A stretch of 64,000 nucleotides of DNA, taken from positions 498,346-562,345 of the forward strand of contig DELZ01000005.1 in assembly GCA_002354635.1 (NCBI GenBank), read 5' to 3'. The notes under the pieces were generated by a model. It searched no databases. It was not told the DNA's origin and saw only the letters and a list, made by a program, of their open reading frames with translations. This document shows, in pieces, positions 8,525 to 17,463 of the stretch. The DNA is from Sphingomonadales bacterium UBA2683. GTDB taxonomy: Bacteria > Pseudomonadota > Alphaproteobacteria > Sphingomonadales > Sphingomonadaceae. Each line of letters opens with the position of its first letter. Within the stretch, counting starts at the first letter, position 1. Both the position numbers and the translations under genes were made by a program.

Positions 8525-9133
8525 TCAGACCAGCGAACGGACCTTTTCCATCCGCGCCAGATAGCGCGCTAATATGTCGATCTCGAGATTGACCGCCCGA
8601 CCCGCTTCGAGCTCACCAAGCGTGGTCACCTGGGCGGTATGGGGAATGATATTGAGAGTGAAAAGGGCGCCCGTCTCGTCATCGCTAACCGCATTCACGG
8701 TCAGCGAAACACCGTCGACGGTGATCGACCCCTTGGCGGCGACAAAGGGCGCCAGATCTTTGGACACCCGGACAACAACCTCGTGCGAATCACCGACCGG
8801 CGTGCAGGACACCACTTCGCCAACGCCGTCAACATGGCCGGTGACAATATGACCGCCGAGCTCGTCGCCGACCTTCAGCGCCCGCTCCAGATTGATCCGC
8901 CGTCCGGCAACAAACTGGCCTTCGGCAGTGCACGAGAGAGTCTCGCCCGATACATCGACCGCAAACCAGTCGCTGCCCTTGTCGACCACCGTCAGGCAGA
9001 CGCCCGAACAGGCGATGGATGCCCCCATATCAACGCTGCCCATATCATAGCTGCTCTTGATCTTCACGCGCAGGTCGCCGCGCTGATCGACCGATTCGAT
9101 GCTGCCGATATCTGAAACAATGCCTGTGAACAT
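8525..9133 (-). CDS. ribE: Riboflavin synthase alpha subunit
   Basis: Catalyses dismutation of two 6,7-dimethyl-8-ribityllumazine molecules to riboflavin, the last step of riboflavin synthesis, in the cytosol. The 202-residue protein has the usual two tandem lumazine-binding beta-barrel repeats. The first begins MFTGIVSDIGSIESV, and the second begins after GGHIVTGHVDGVGEVV (about residue 95). It lies 33 nt downstream of ribD on the same strand. No FMN riboswitch is visible upstream of the pair. Confidence 0.95.
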   Translation of the reverse strand: MFTGIVSDIGSIESVDQRGDLRVKIKSSYDMGSVDMGASIACSGVCLTVVDKGSDWFAVDVSGETLSCTAEGQFVAGRRINLERALKVGDELGGHIVTGHVDGVGEVVSCTPVGDSHEVVVRVSKDLAPFVAAKGSITVDGVSLTVNAVSDDETGALFTLNIIPHTAQVTTLGELEAGRAVNLEIDILARYLARMEKVRSLV

Positions 9134-9166
9134 GGGCGATCCTATTTGCTGTGAACGGAGCGGAAC

Positions 9167-10147
9167 CTAGGCGGCGCGATCATATATCTCAAGCATATCC
9201 TGCCCAAGCGCCCGCTGGTCTATCCGTCGCCACTGACCGTGCGCCTCGCTCAGCTTTTCCAGCCCGATATCGGCAATGCCCGGCAGACCGCCTCCGATGA
9301 TGATCGGCGCGCGATAGAGCAACAACCGGTCAACCAGACCCGCTTGCAGGAAAGAGGCTGCGGTTTTGGCACCGCCCTCGACGAGCAACCAGTTGATATC
9401 GGTCAGCCCCGCGATCGCTTCGGGCTCGTCCATCTGCAACCAATGGTCCGGCAAGTCCTTGTCATTGCCCAGCACGACAGGCTGCGGCGAACGGTCGCTC
9501 AGCCCTTCGAGGCGCACGTCCAGCCCAGGCCGGTCGGCCCTGGCGGTACCGGCTCCAACCAGAATCGCGTCGCTGCGCGCCCGCTCCAGATGGACATGTG
9601 CCCGCGCCTGATCGCCCGTGATCCACTGGCTTGATCCGTCGGCCATGGCAATGCAGCCATCCAGCGACAGCGCGAGTTTGAGTGTGACAAAGGGGCGCCC
9701 GTTCTCGAGCCGGCACAGGAAACCGGCCATAGCGCGCCGTGCTTCCGGTTCACGAATACCGACCGACACCGGGATGCCTGCATCACCCAGACCGTCGATT
9801 CCCCTGCGCCTGGTACGCTCATCAGCATCAAGCGTTGCGACAATCACGCGTTTGGGTTTTGCGTCGATGATCGCGATGCTGCAGGTCGGCCCGCGCGTGC
9901 TGTCATGGGCACAAGGCTCCATTGTCACATAGATGTCGGCACCCCTGGCGGACGCGCCGGCCTGGGCCAGCGCCATTTCCTCGGCATGCGGTCGTCCGCC
10001 GGGCTGGGTCCAGCCCCGGCCAATGATGATATCCTTCTTGACGATCACACAGCCGACATTGGGATTGGCACCGGTCCGCCCGCGCCCCCGCTCCGAGAGC
10101 GCCAGCGCTGCTGCCATATATTGGGCGTCAACCGCCGGATTCAGCAT
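9167..10147 (-). CDS. ribD: Bifunctional pyrimidine deaminase/reductase RibD
   Basis: Carries out two successive steps of riboflavin synthesis: deamination of the diaminopyrimidine, then NADPH-dependent ribosyl side-chain reduction. The N-terminal deaminase domain shows the zinc site HAEE (His54, Glu56) and PCAHDSTRGPTC (Cys79, Cys89). The reductase domain starts near residue 150 (PFVTLKLALSLDGCIA) with WITGDQARAHVH and WLLVEGGAKTAASFL. At 326 residues it is slightly short of the 360-370 typical of the family. The start overlaps the end of the upstream membrane protein gene by 7 nt, suggesting cotranscription with it and with ribE. Confidence 0.95.
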   Translation of the reverse strand: MLNPAVDAQYMAAALALSERGRGRTGANPNVGCVIVKKDIIIGRGWTQPGGRPHAEEMALAQAGASARGADIYVTMEPCAHDSTRGPTCSIAIIDAKPKRVIVATLDADERTRRRGIDGLGDAGIPVSVGIREPEARRAMAGFLCRLENGRPFVTLKLALSLDGCIAMADGSSQWITGDQARAHVHLERARSDAILVGAGTARADRPGLDVRLEGLSDRSPQPVVLGNDKDLPDHWLQMDEPEAIAGLTDINWLLVEGGAKTAASFLQAGLVDRLLLYRAPIIIGGGLPGIADIGLEKLSEAHGQWRRIDQRALGQDMLEIYDRAA

Positions 10148-10578
10148 TGCAACCCGGCTGGGCGTTCGATTTCAACCTCGCCACGTGCAATGCGCGCCGC
10201 CTCGGCTTCCCGCTCGATTTCCTCGACATCCATGCCGGACATCCGCCCGAGTTCCTTCATCGCATCGCGCCGGTCGGCTTCCAGCTTGTCCTTCAGGCAC
10301 TGGATCTGCCAGCGATCCTGCAGGATTTCCTCGTCGGTCCGGTCATGTGTCCAGTTTTCGACATAAATGACCTCCTGCGGTACATAAGTGTACGTGTTCA
10401 CCTTGGGATCGAGGTAGAAAAGGAGCAGAATGAATGCCGTGCAGGCAATCGCCAGGACCGCCGGAAGCAGGCGTTCGCCCGGTTCGCTCTGACGGAAGAC
10501 GGCGATCAGGTCACCAAAACCCCCGCTCACCGATGCATCTTTTAACATTCCCATGCCGTTCAAATAGTGCGGGTGCAT
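10141..10578 (-). CDS. Small single-span membrane protein of unknown function
   Basis: I do not recognise the family. The frame encodes about 145 residues: a short cytoplasmic N terminus (MGMLKDASVSGGFGDLIAVF...), one transmembrane helix (LLPAVLAIACTAFILLLFYL), then a charged region with EEILQDRWQIQCLKDKLEADR likely helical. The start is uncertain: the longest frame opens with TTG at 10602, and ATGs at 10578, 10554 and 10548 are alternatives. Its 3' end overlaps ribD by 7 nt, so it is probably the first gene of that operon. No role in riboflavin synthesis is implied. Confidence 0.6.
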   Translation of the reverse strand: MHPHYLNGMGMLKDASVSGGFGDLIAVFRQSEPGERLLPAVLAIACTAFILLLFYLDPKVNTYTYVPQEVIYVENWTHDRTDEEILQDRWQIQCLKDKLEADRRDAMKELGRMSGMDVEEIEREAEAARIARGEVEIERPAGLQC

Positions 10579-10644
10579 CCGGATGACCAGCCCTTCCCGC
10601 AAATTTGCCGCGCGAAACCGGAGCCGAACGATCCGGAGCGTTGA

Positions 10645-11310
10645 TCAGCTGTTGATTTCAAAGCGAACTTTCAGCGTCATCCAGCTTTCAAACGGCTTTC
10701 CATCCCTGGTCGCCGGTGAGAAGCGCCAATTTTTCAGTGCCTGTTTCCTGGTGGCATTCCAGAAATCCTCATGCGGTGAATCGATCAGCTCGACCTGCTT
10801 CACCCGGCCGTCACGACCGACCAGCACCCGTACGCTGACCTCGGCCTCCCGTTCGAGCCGCAGCTGGCCGGGTGGATAGGCGGGCTGGAACTGATTGGCA
10901 TAGCGGGTGTTCAGACGCGCATCGACGACAACCGGATCCGGCGCGACTTTGATCGCGTCAAACGGAATTTCATATCCTGCACCCCCAGATCCCGCCGCAT
11001 TGCCGAAATCCGAATATGTCGGGACAGGCGTGATCGGGAATGGCTTCACATCGGCAATCGGCTTGTCCGGAACCGTTTGCCGTGTCTGCGGCGCCATTTT
11101 CACTTCGGGTTGCTTGTCTTCAATGACGGGTTCCGGAGGCTTTTGCGCCGGTACCGGAATGGCGATAATAGTCCCGGGAAACTTGTCCGGAATCTCGATT
11201 CCCGGCATCGCAATCACGCCGGCAACAATCACCGCATGGACGGCGCCGGCCATTATTACGCCCTTCGCACGCGGTGTCTTATTCTCGTAAACGGATACAT
11301 AGCTCATCAT
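10645..11310 (-). CDS. TonB family energy-transducer protein
   Basis: Inner membrane-anchored periplasmic protein that would couple the proton motive force to TonB-dependent receptors. The 221-residue chain has a single N-terminal transmembrane helix (GVIMAGAVHAVIVAGVIAMP), a proline-rich spacer (IPVPAQKPPEPVIEDKQPEV..., about 45-105) and a C-terminal TonB domain (about 135-220) with YPPGQLRLEREAEVSVRVLV and KNWRFSPATRDGKPFESW. An AGAGG sequence precedes the ATG; the start could be 11310 or 11307. No exbB/exbD is adjacent. The window also encodes a TonB-dependent receptor at 47515. Confidence 0.88.
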   Translation of the reverse strand: MMSYVSVYENKTPRAKGVIMAGAVHAVIVAGVIAMPGIEIPDKFPGTIIAIPVPAQKPPEPVIEDKQPEVKMAPQTRQTVPDKPIADVKPFPITPVPTYSDFGNAAGSGGAGYEIPFDAIKVAPDPVVVDARLNTRYANQFQPAYPPGQLRLEREAEVSVRVLVGRDGRVKQVELIDSPHEDFWNATRKQALKNWRFSPATRDGKPFESWMTLKVRFEINS

Positions 11311-11457
11311 CCTATCCTCTTAACCATCCTCAAAAATGGCGGAGCGGCCGGTGTCTTTTGACTATCTGGCCTCAGCGCCGTCGGTGATGATATACCATTA
11401 CATACAAGAATGCAAATATACCTGTTTTCTCGCAACTTTTTGTTTAAAATTAAAAGG

Positions 11458-12795
11458 TTATACGGCGGCCTGGGCCAATCTTGCGAGCGCGGATTTCAGA
11501 CCGATCAGGGGTAGCAACGCATTCATGTCCGGACCATGATCGAGACCGGTCAGCGCCTGGCGCAAGGGCATAAATAACGACTTACCCTTGCGGCCGGTCG
11601 CTTCCTTGAGCGCGCCGGTCAGGTCTTTCCAGAGGTCACCGGATGCTTCCAATTCTTCCATCTTGGCGCGCGCTAGGGACAGAAATTCCCTGTCTTCGGG
11701 CGACATTTCAGGCGCAGAAATCGGCCCCGTCACCACCTGCCACCATTGCTCCACATCATGCATATCGTGCAGGTTCGGCCGGATGACCTCCCAAGCGGCA
11801 GCGTCCATCGCTTCGGGCAGCCGGTCTTTCACAGCGTCATAGTCCAGCAAATGCACGATCTTCTGGTTGAGCTGGGTCAGTTCTTCATCGTCAAACCGGG
11901 CCGGAGCGCGGCCGAAACGGGCAAAGTCAAATGTCGAGATCAGCGGTTCGACGTCGGCAACCGGCTCAACCGGGTCACTGGTCCCGATCCGGGCGAGCAG
12001 GGCAACAATTGCCTGTGGTTCGATATGCTTCTCGCGAAAACTGCTGACACCCAAAGAACCCAGCCGCTTGGACAGCTTGCCTTCGGTACCGACGAGCAGC
12101 GCCTCATGGGCGAATTCGGGCGGCTCTGCGCCAAGCGCGTGGAACATCTGTATCTGCACTGCGGTATTGGCGACATGATCCTCGCCGCGCACCACATGGG
12201 TGATGCCCATGTCGATATCGTCGATCGCCGAGGGCAGCATATAAAGCCAGCTGCCGTCCTCACGCCGGATTACAGGGTCGGACAGCAGCGCCGGATCGAA
12301 ATGCTGTTCGCCCCGGATGCGGTCGGCCCAGGTGATCGGCGTATCGTGATCCAGCTTGAAACGCCAGTGCGGCTTGCGCCCCTGTTCTTCCAGTCCGGCC
12401 CGCTCAGCGTCGCTCAGGTCCAGCGCCGCGCGATCGTAGATCGGCGGCTTGCCTCGGCCCAGCTGGATTTTGCGCTTCAGATCCAGTTCCTGCGCGGTCT
12501 CATAGGCCGGATAGACCCGGCCCGCCGCCTTCAGCTTCTCGAATTCTTCTTCATAGCGGGCAAAACGCGCAGACTGCCTCTGCTCTTCGTCCGGTGTCAG
12601 CCCCAGCCACGCCAGGTCGGCGCGGATCGCCTCGACATATTCCTCGTTCGAGCGCTCAGCGTCGGTATCGTCGAGCCGCAGCAGGAAAGTGCCGCCCTCT
12701 TTCCGCGCGAACATCCAGTTGTGCAGCGCGGTGCGGATATTGCCGACGTGAAGATGACCCGTCGGTGACGGGGCGAAGCGTGTTTTGATGGTCAT
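11458..12795 (-). CDS. gltX: Glutamate--tRNA ligase
   Basis: Class I aminoacyl-tRNA synthetase charging tRNA-Glu (and, in many alphaproteobacteria, mischarging tRNA-Gln). The 445-residue protein shows the HIGH-type motif PSPTGHLHVGN (residues 9-19) and the KMSKS equivalent KLSKR (240-244), plus the GluRS stretch HVVRGEDHVANT. It is short for a GluRS, resembling the second GluRS type of alphaproteobacteria, so another copy may exist elsewhere. Its ATG overlaps the nadE stop (ATGA), indicating translational coupling in a nadE-gltX unit. Confidence 0.95.
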   Translation of the reverse strand: MTIKTRFAPSPTGHLHVGNIRTALHNWMFARKEGGTFLLRLDDTDAERSNEEYVEAIRADLAWLGLTPDEEQRQSARFARYEEEFEKLKAAGRVYPAYETAQELDLKRKIQLGRGKPPIYDRAALDLSDAERAGLEEQGRKPHWRFKLDHDTPITWADRIRGEQHFDPALLSDPVIRREDGSWLYMLPSAIDDIDMGITHVVRGEDHVANTAVQIQMFHALGAEPPEFAHEALLVGTEGKLSKRLGSLGVSSFREKHIEPQAIVALLARIGTSDPVEPVADVEPLISTFDFARFGRAPARFDDEELTQLNQKIVHLLDYDAVKDRLPEAMDAAAWEVIRPNLHDMHDVEQWWQVVTGPISAPEMSPEDREFLSLARAKMEELEASGDLWKDLTGALKEATGRKGKSLFMPLRQALTGLDHGPDMNALLPLIGLKSALARLAQAAV

Positions 12796-14447
12796 ACGGT
12801 CCTGAATGCGTTGGTGATCGGATAGCGCCGGTCGCGGCCAAAGTTGCGAGTGCCCAGCTTGACCCCCGGAGGCGCCTGACGGCGCTTATATTCGGCGATA
12901 TAGAGCAGCCGTTCAATCCGCACCACCGTTTCGCGGTCAAATCCTCGCGCAACCAGGTCATTGACCGACAATTCCTCCTCGATCAGGCCGTGCAGCAAGG
13001 GATCGAGAATTTCGTAGTCGGGCAGACTGTCGCTGTCTTTCTGGTCCTCGCGCAATTCGGCGCTCGGCGGCTTGCTGATCACCGTTTCCGGCATCACTGC
13101 GCCGGCGGGACCAAGGCCGAGACTCGGCTTGTTGCTGTTGCGCCATTTCGACAATTTGAAAACAGTCAGCTTGTAGGCATCCTTCAGCACCGAATAGCCC
13201 CCTGCCATATCGCCATAGATCGTGGCATAGCCCACGCTCATTTCGCTCTTGTTGCCAGTGGTCAGCAGCATGTGGCCGAACTTGTTCGACAGCGCCATCA
13301 GTGTCACGCCGCGGATCCGCGACTGGATATTTTCTTCGGTAATATCGACGCTACTGTCAGAAAAACTATCCTCGAGCATCGCGTCAAAGCCTTCGACCGC
13401 TGGATTGATCGGGATCGTGTCCAGCCGGGTGCCAAGCAATTCGGCGCAGCCGGCGGCATCGTCCAGACTTTCCTGCGATGTGAAGCGCGAGGGCATCATC
13501 ACATTCCACACCCGGTCTGCCCCCAGCGCATCCACCGCTACCGCAGCGGACAGCGCGCTGTCGATACCGCCGGACAATCCCAGGATCACGCCGGGGAAGC
13601 GGTTGCGGTTCACATAGTCCCGCAGACCGAGGATCATTGCGTTGTAAATATCGGCAGGGTGATCATCGAGTTGATGAATTTCGCCCGGCGCGCAAGTCCA
13701 TTTGCCATCTTCACACGACCAGTGCGTATCGACAATCGCCTCGTCCCAGTCGGGCAGCTGGTGCATCACACCGGCGTCACCGTTCAGCACGAAACTGGCG
13801 CCATCGAAGACGATCTCGTCCTGCCCGCCGACCCGGTTCAGGAAAAGCATCGGTATCCCGGTTTCGCGAACCCGCCTGGTCGCCACCTGCCCCAGGCGCA
13901 TGTCGTCCTTCTCGATTTCATAGGGACTGCCATGCACGGAGATAAACAGATCCGTACCCCGGTCTTTTAGATGTTCGCACACGGCCGGCAACCAGACATC
14001 CTCGCAAATTGGCAGGCCGATTTTGCAGCCTCTGAATTCGATCGGCTCGGGCAAGGGTCCCGATGCAAACAGCCGCTTTTCGTCAAATGTGCCGTAATTG
14101 GGCAACTCGACCTTGTAGCGGATATCACGGATATGCCCGCCCTCAAGCAGCGCAATGCCATTATACAACCTGTCGTCGTCGCGGAATATGGACCCGACCA
14201 GCATCGCTGGCCCCGGCCCTGCGGTTGCAGCCGCGAGCCGGTTCATCTCAGCTTTCGCCCGCTCCCACACTGCCGGTTTCAGTACCAGATCCTCTGGCGG
14301 ATAGCCGATCAGCTGCAGCTCGGGAAACACAATCAGATCGCTGTCCGGTCGCGCGCCATGCGCCGCAATCATCGCATCGGCATTGCCACGCAAATCGCCA
14401 ACGCTCTGGGTCAGTTGCGCCATTGTGATGGTGAGCTTTTCCGTCAT
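12792..14447 (-). CDS. nadE: Glutamine-dependent NAD+ synthase
   Basis: Forms NAD+ from deamido-NAD+ with ATP, taking ammonia from glutamine. The 551-residue protein has an N-terminal nitrilase-type glutaminase domain with the triad Glu43 (FPELQL), Lys112 (KVELPNYGTF) and Cys148 (GLPICEDVW), and a C-terminal ATP-pyrophosphatase domain with SGGIDS at 292-297. ATG 14447 was chosen because it begins the family-like MTEKLTITMAQL; the frame extends upstream to 14540 without similarity. It is divergent from prs across 155 nt and overlaps gltX by 4 nt. Confidence 0.95.
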   Translation of the reverse strand: MTEKLTITMAQLTQSVGDLRGNADAMIAAHGARPDSDLIVFPELQLIGYPPEDLVLKPAVWERAKAEMNRLAAATAGPGPAMLVGSIFRDDDRLYNGIALLEGGHIRDIRYKVELPNYGTFDEKRLFASGPLPEPIEFRGCKIGLPICEDVWLPAVCEHLKDRGTDLFISVHGSPYEIEKDDMRLGQVATRRVRETGIPMLFLNRVGGQDEIVFDGASFVLNGDAGVMHQLPDWDEAIVDTHWSCEDGKWTCAPGEIHQLDDHPADIYNAMILGLRDYVNRNRFPGVILGLSGGIDSALSAAVAVDALGADRVWNVMMPSRFTSQESLDDAAGCAELLGTRLDTIPINPAVEGFDAMLEDSFSDSSVDITEENIQSRIRGVTLMALSNKFGHMLLTTGNKSEMSVGYATIYGDMAGGYSVLKDAYKLTVFKLSKWRNSNKPSLGLGPAGAVMPETVISKPPSAELREDQKDSDSLPDYEILDPLLHGLIEEELSVNDLVARGFDRETVVRIERLLYIAEYKRRQAPPGVKLGTRNFGRDRRYPITNAFRTV

Positions 14448-14602
14448 CGCGCCCTGATAGAAAGGGCCAGAGTGCGGAGCAATCGAAATAAACGCAAATA
14501 CGGACTTTTGATTTGGTGGCCATCTGTCTAACAGGGTCACAAAATTGTCATGGGGTGCCGCTGGCGATTCTTGCGGCCCGCCGTCATCGGGGAAACGCCA
14601 TT

Positions 14603-15538
14603 ATGAAACTCATGTCCGGCAACAGCAATTTGCCGCTCGCTACCGCGATAGCCGAATATCTCGACATTCCTTTGACCGATGCCAGCGTGAAACGCTTCGC
14701 CGATGACGAGATTTTTATTGAAATCCATGAAAATGTCCGCGGCGAGGATGTGTTCGTCGTCCAGTCGACCAGCCATCCGGCGAATGACAATCTGATGGAA
14801 CTGCTGATCAGCATCGACGCGCTGCGCCGGGCATCTGCCAAGCGTATCACCGCCGTCATTCCCTATTTCGGCTATGCCCGCCAGGACCGCAAGCCGGGAC
14901 CGCGCACGCCGATCTCGGCCAAGCTTGTGGCCAATCTGATTACCGAAGCGGGCGCGGACCGGGTGCTGACCGTCGATCTCCACGCCGGACAGATTCAGGG
15001 GTTTTTCGATATCCCGACAGACAATCTCTACGGTGCACCCGTGATTAGCGAAGATATCAAATCGCGCCACGCCGACAAGGATATCATGGTCGTGTCGCCC
15101 GATGTCGGTGGCGTGGTCCGTGCCCGGGCGCTGGCCAAGCGGCTGGACAATGCGCCGCTCGCGATCGTCGACAAGCGCCGCGAGCGCGCGGGCGTCTCGG
15201 AAGTCATGAATATCATTGGTGATGTCGAAGGGCGCTTCTGCGTCATGATCGACGATATTGCCGACAGCGCCGGCACGCTGTGCAACGCTGCCGATGCATT
15301 GATTGCGGCAGGCGCGACCGATGTTGCCGCCTATATCACCCATGGCGTGCTTTCCGGCAAGGCGGTGGAGCGGGTCAACGGCTCTTCGCTGCGCAAGCTG
15401 ATCATCACCGACACCATAAAGGCTCCGCAATCGGCGCTGGATTCGGGCAAGATCCGCATCCTGCCAATCGCCCCCCTATTGGGCGAGGCGATCAAGCGGA
15501 TCGCGGATGAGAGTTCGGTGAGCAGTCTGTTCGACTGA
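14603..15538 (+). CDS. prs: Ribose-phosphate pyrophosphokinase
   Basis: Makes PRPP from ribose 5-phosphate and ATP, feeding purine, pyrimidine, histidine and NAD synthesis. The 311-residue length is normal. Visible motifs: the opening MKLMSGNSNLPLA, FADDEIFIEIHENVRGEDVF, the catalytic flexible loop PYFGYARQDRKPGPRTPIS, and the PRPP-binding loop VMIDDIADSAGTL. ATG 14603 fits the family; the frame is open upstream to 14513 without similarity. Divergent from nadE. Confidence 0.96.
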   Translation: MKLMSGNSNLPLATAIAEYLDIPLTDASVKRFADDEIFIEIHENVRGEDVFVVQSTSHPANDNLMELLISIDALRRASAKRITAVIPYFGYARQDRKPGPRTPISAKLVANLITEAGADRVLTVDLHAGQIQGFFDIPTDNLYGAPVISEDIKSRHADKDIMVVSPDVGGVVRARALAKRLDNAPLAIVDKRRERAGVSEVMNIIGDVEGRFCVMIDDIADSAGTLCNAADALIAAGATDVAAYITHGVLSGKAVERVNGSSLRKLIITDTIKAPQSALDSGKIRILPIAPLLGEAIKRIADESSVSSLFD

Positions 15539-15572
15539 CCACAGCCGCATTGTTAGCCATGGGGAGACGGTA

Positions 15573-15980
15573 ATGCCCAGTTTTCAGCTTCTGCTAAAAT
15601 ATCGCATACATATTGCCATATTGGCGATCGCCATCTCACTGCTGGCGTGGCTCACCGAGTGGGCGGAATTGGTCTATATCTGTCCCTATTGTCGTGTGCA
15701 AAGGACCGTCATCGGATTACTCGGCCTGCTCCTGCTCGCCAATCCGCAGCACTGGCTGAACCGCTGGATAGCCTCGGCCCTGGCCATATTGGGTCTGGTC
15801 GTAGCGAGCATGCAGCATTTCAACGGCTGGAAAAAAATCATGTCCGGCGAGTTTACCTGGGGCGACTATTGGTACGCCAATGCCTGGGTGCTGTCAGGTT
15901 GCGCTTTGTTCATTATCACCGGGCTGATCCTTTATCTATGGGCCTGGCGACCAGCCGCGTCCGATGGCGCGAACGATTGA
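15573..15980 (+). CDS. DsbB-like four-helix membrane protein with one CPYC pair
   Basis: Inner membrane protein of 135 residues with four predicted helices. After the first helix it has YICPYCRVQRTV (Cys37, Cys40), matching the quinone-reactive CxxC plus arginine of DsbB (CPLCxxQR). The second periplasmic cysteine pair that DsbB uses to reoxidise DsbA is absent: the only other cysteine is single, in VLSGCALF of the last helix. It may be a divergent DsbB relative or a quinone-linked thiol protein. It starts 34 nt after prs. A weaker call than a true dsbB. Confidence 0.65.
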   Translation: MPSFQLLLKYRIHIAILAIAISLLAWLTEWAELVYICPYCRVQRTVIGLLGLLLLANPQHWLNRWIASALAILGLVVASMQHFNGWKKIMSGEFTWGDYWYANAWVLSGCALFIITGLILYLWAWRPAASDGAND

Positions 15981-16081
15981 AGCGCCAGACCGCCGTGCGC
16001 CAGACGAAGCGAGCGGGCCGCTTGCCTTTGGACCATTGACCGGGACCCCGCTGGTTTGAAACGCAGGTCCGAATAGGCTTC

Positions 16082-16510
16082 CTAGCTTTCAGAAATTTTC
16101 CTGAGAATGTCCTCTGCAATTTCCCGTTGGCCAGAATCGATGGCGCCTTCCCCTTCGATTGCCAATGCCTCCATGAGATAGGTCTTCGCCAAGTCGTGTT
16201 CCCCCGCGAAATAGTAGCTCGATCCGGCCATATAATTGAATTCTGCCTTTTCCGGGACAGATTTTGCGGCACTTTCAAAAAGCCTGGCTGCTTTCGTGAA
16301 ATCTTGTTTCTTCAGTTTGGCAAGGCCGCGATTGTAGCTTCGCGTGGCTCGGTACAGGCCTTCTGTTTCCGCACTCAGGTTGCGGCTTGCCCCGTCACAA
16401 CCACCCTGGCAGCCCGCAAAATTCTCGGGATGGGGTTGTGAGTAGGATACTGACGAAAACATGACCAAAGATGCTGCGGCCGACGATAGCGCGATTGATT
16501 TTCCAAACAT
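16082..16510 (-). CDS. Exported TPR-like small protein
   Basis: Predicted periplasmic protein of 142 residues. A signal peptide (SIALSSAAASLVMFSSVSYSQ) is followed by a short Cys-containing segment (GCQGGC) and two or three tetratricopeptide-type helical hairpins: YNRGLAKLKKQDFTKAARLF, FNYMAGSSYYFAGEHDLAKT, then IDSGQREIAEDILRKI. Such proteins usually serve as protein-protein scaffolds. No specific role can be assigned. It is convergent with the DsbB-like gene and divergent from hisN. Confidence 0.7.
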   Translation of the reverse strand: MFGKSIALSSAAASLVMFSSVSYSQPHPENFAGCQGGCDGASRNLSAETEGLYRATRSYNRGLAKLKKQDFTKAARLFESAAKSVPEKAEFNYMAGSSYYFAGEHDLAKTYLMEALAIEGEGAIDSGQREIAEDILRKISES

Positions 16511-16660
16511 TGACCTGCCCTTTTTCTATTTGATGAAGAAGCCTACCCTTCTTGCGAGGCCAATTGGAAGCTCTTTTTCTCCGCTTGCCTCCGGGCACGA
16601 GTCCAAGGCCATGATTAATTCTGCTGGCAGCTTAAAAACAAACATAATAAGGCGTGTCCT

Positions 16661-17440
16661 ATGACTCCAAAAGATATCGATCTCGCACAAAAACTCGCGG
16701 AAGCCGCAGGCGAAGCGATCCGGCCGTTCTACCGCGCCAAGTTCGAACAGGAAGCCAAGGGCGACTCCACCCCCGTCACCGAAGCCGACCGCACGGCGGA
16801 AGCGGCGATGCGGGCAATCATCGAGGCCGAACGGCCCGATGACGGCATCATCGGCGAGGAATATGGCACGCGCAACGAAGGCGCATCGCGGCAGTGGGTG
16901 CTCGATCCGATCGACGGCACCACCAGCTTCATTGCCGGCCGCCCGATCTTCGGGACATTGATCGCGCTGATGCAGGAGGGCTTTCCCTTGATCGGGATTA
17001 TCGACCAGCCGATTGCAAGAGAGCGCTGGATCGGTGTGGTTGGCCGCCCGACGACATTCAACGGCCAGCCGGCAAGATCGGCACGATGCCGGGAACTCAA
17101 GGATGCCGTCCTCGCCACCACAACACCGCACCAGTTTGACGAACATGATGCCGACCATTTCATGGGGCTGGCCGGCAAGGTCGCACCGCGCAAGATCATC
17201 TATGGCGGCGATTGCTATAATTACGGCCTCGTTGCCAGCGGCCATGTCGATGTCGTCTGCGAAGCGGGCCTGAAGCTGCACGATTTTGCTGCCCTCGCCC
17301 CGGTTGTCGACGGTGCCGGCGGCATGATGTGCGACTGGAACGGCGAACCGCTGCACGCGGAATCGGATGGCCATGTGCTGGCGATTGGCGACCATGCACG
17401 GGTCGACGATGTGCTGGAGGCGATTGCCTGCCATCATTGA
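16661..17440 (+). CDS. hisN: Histidinol-phosphatase, inositol monophosphatase family
   Basis: Metal-dependent phosphatase of the IMPase superfamily, 259 residues. It has the GEEYG metal ligand motif (about 65-69), the WVLDPIDGTTSF motif (about 83-94), and the C-terminal EAGLKLHDFAALAPVVDGAGG stretch. The Leu-Lys-x-x-Asp version of the last motif is the HisN type, supporting histidinol phosphate as substrate in histidine synthesis rather than inositol phosphate. hisC lies 13 kb away in the same window. Confidence 0.85.
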   Translation: MTPKDIDLAQKLAEAAGEAIRPFYRAKFEQEAKGDSTPVTEADRTAEAAMRAIIEAERPDDGIIGEEYGTRNEGASRQWVLDPIDGTTSFIAGRPIFGTLIALMQEGFPLIGIIDQPIARERWIGVVGRPTTFNGQPARSARCRELKDAVLATTTPHQFDEHDADHFMGLAGKVAPRKIIYGGDCYNYGLVASGHVDVVCEAGLKLHDFAALAPVVDGAGGMMCDWNGEPLHAESDGHVLAIGDHARVDDVLEAIACHH

Positions 17441-17463
17441 CCGGACCCAGGAAGGATTAGCCA

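Noticed and set aside
10148..10644. Possible FMN riboswitch for ribD/ribE
   Set aside because: The upstream DNA is coding for a membrane protein and lacks the AGGGGCAGGGTGAA-type FMN element.
16395..16664. Small frames between the TPR protein and hisN
   Set aside because: They overlap the TPR gene or hisN start and lack family similarity or ribosome binding sites.
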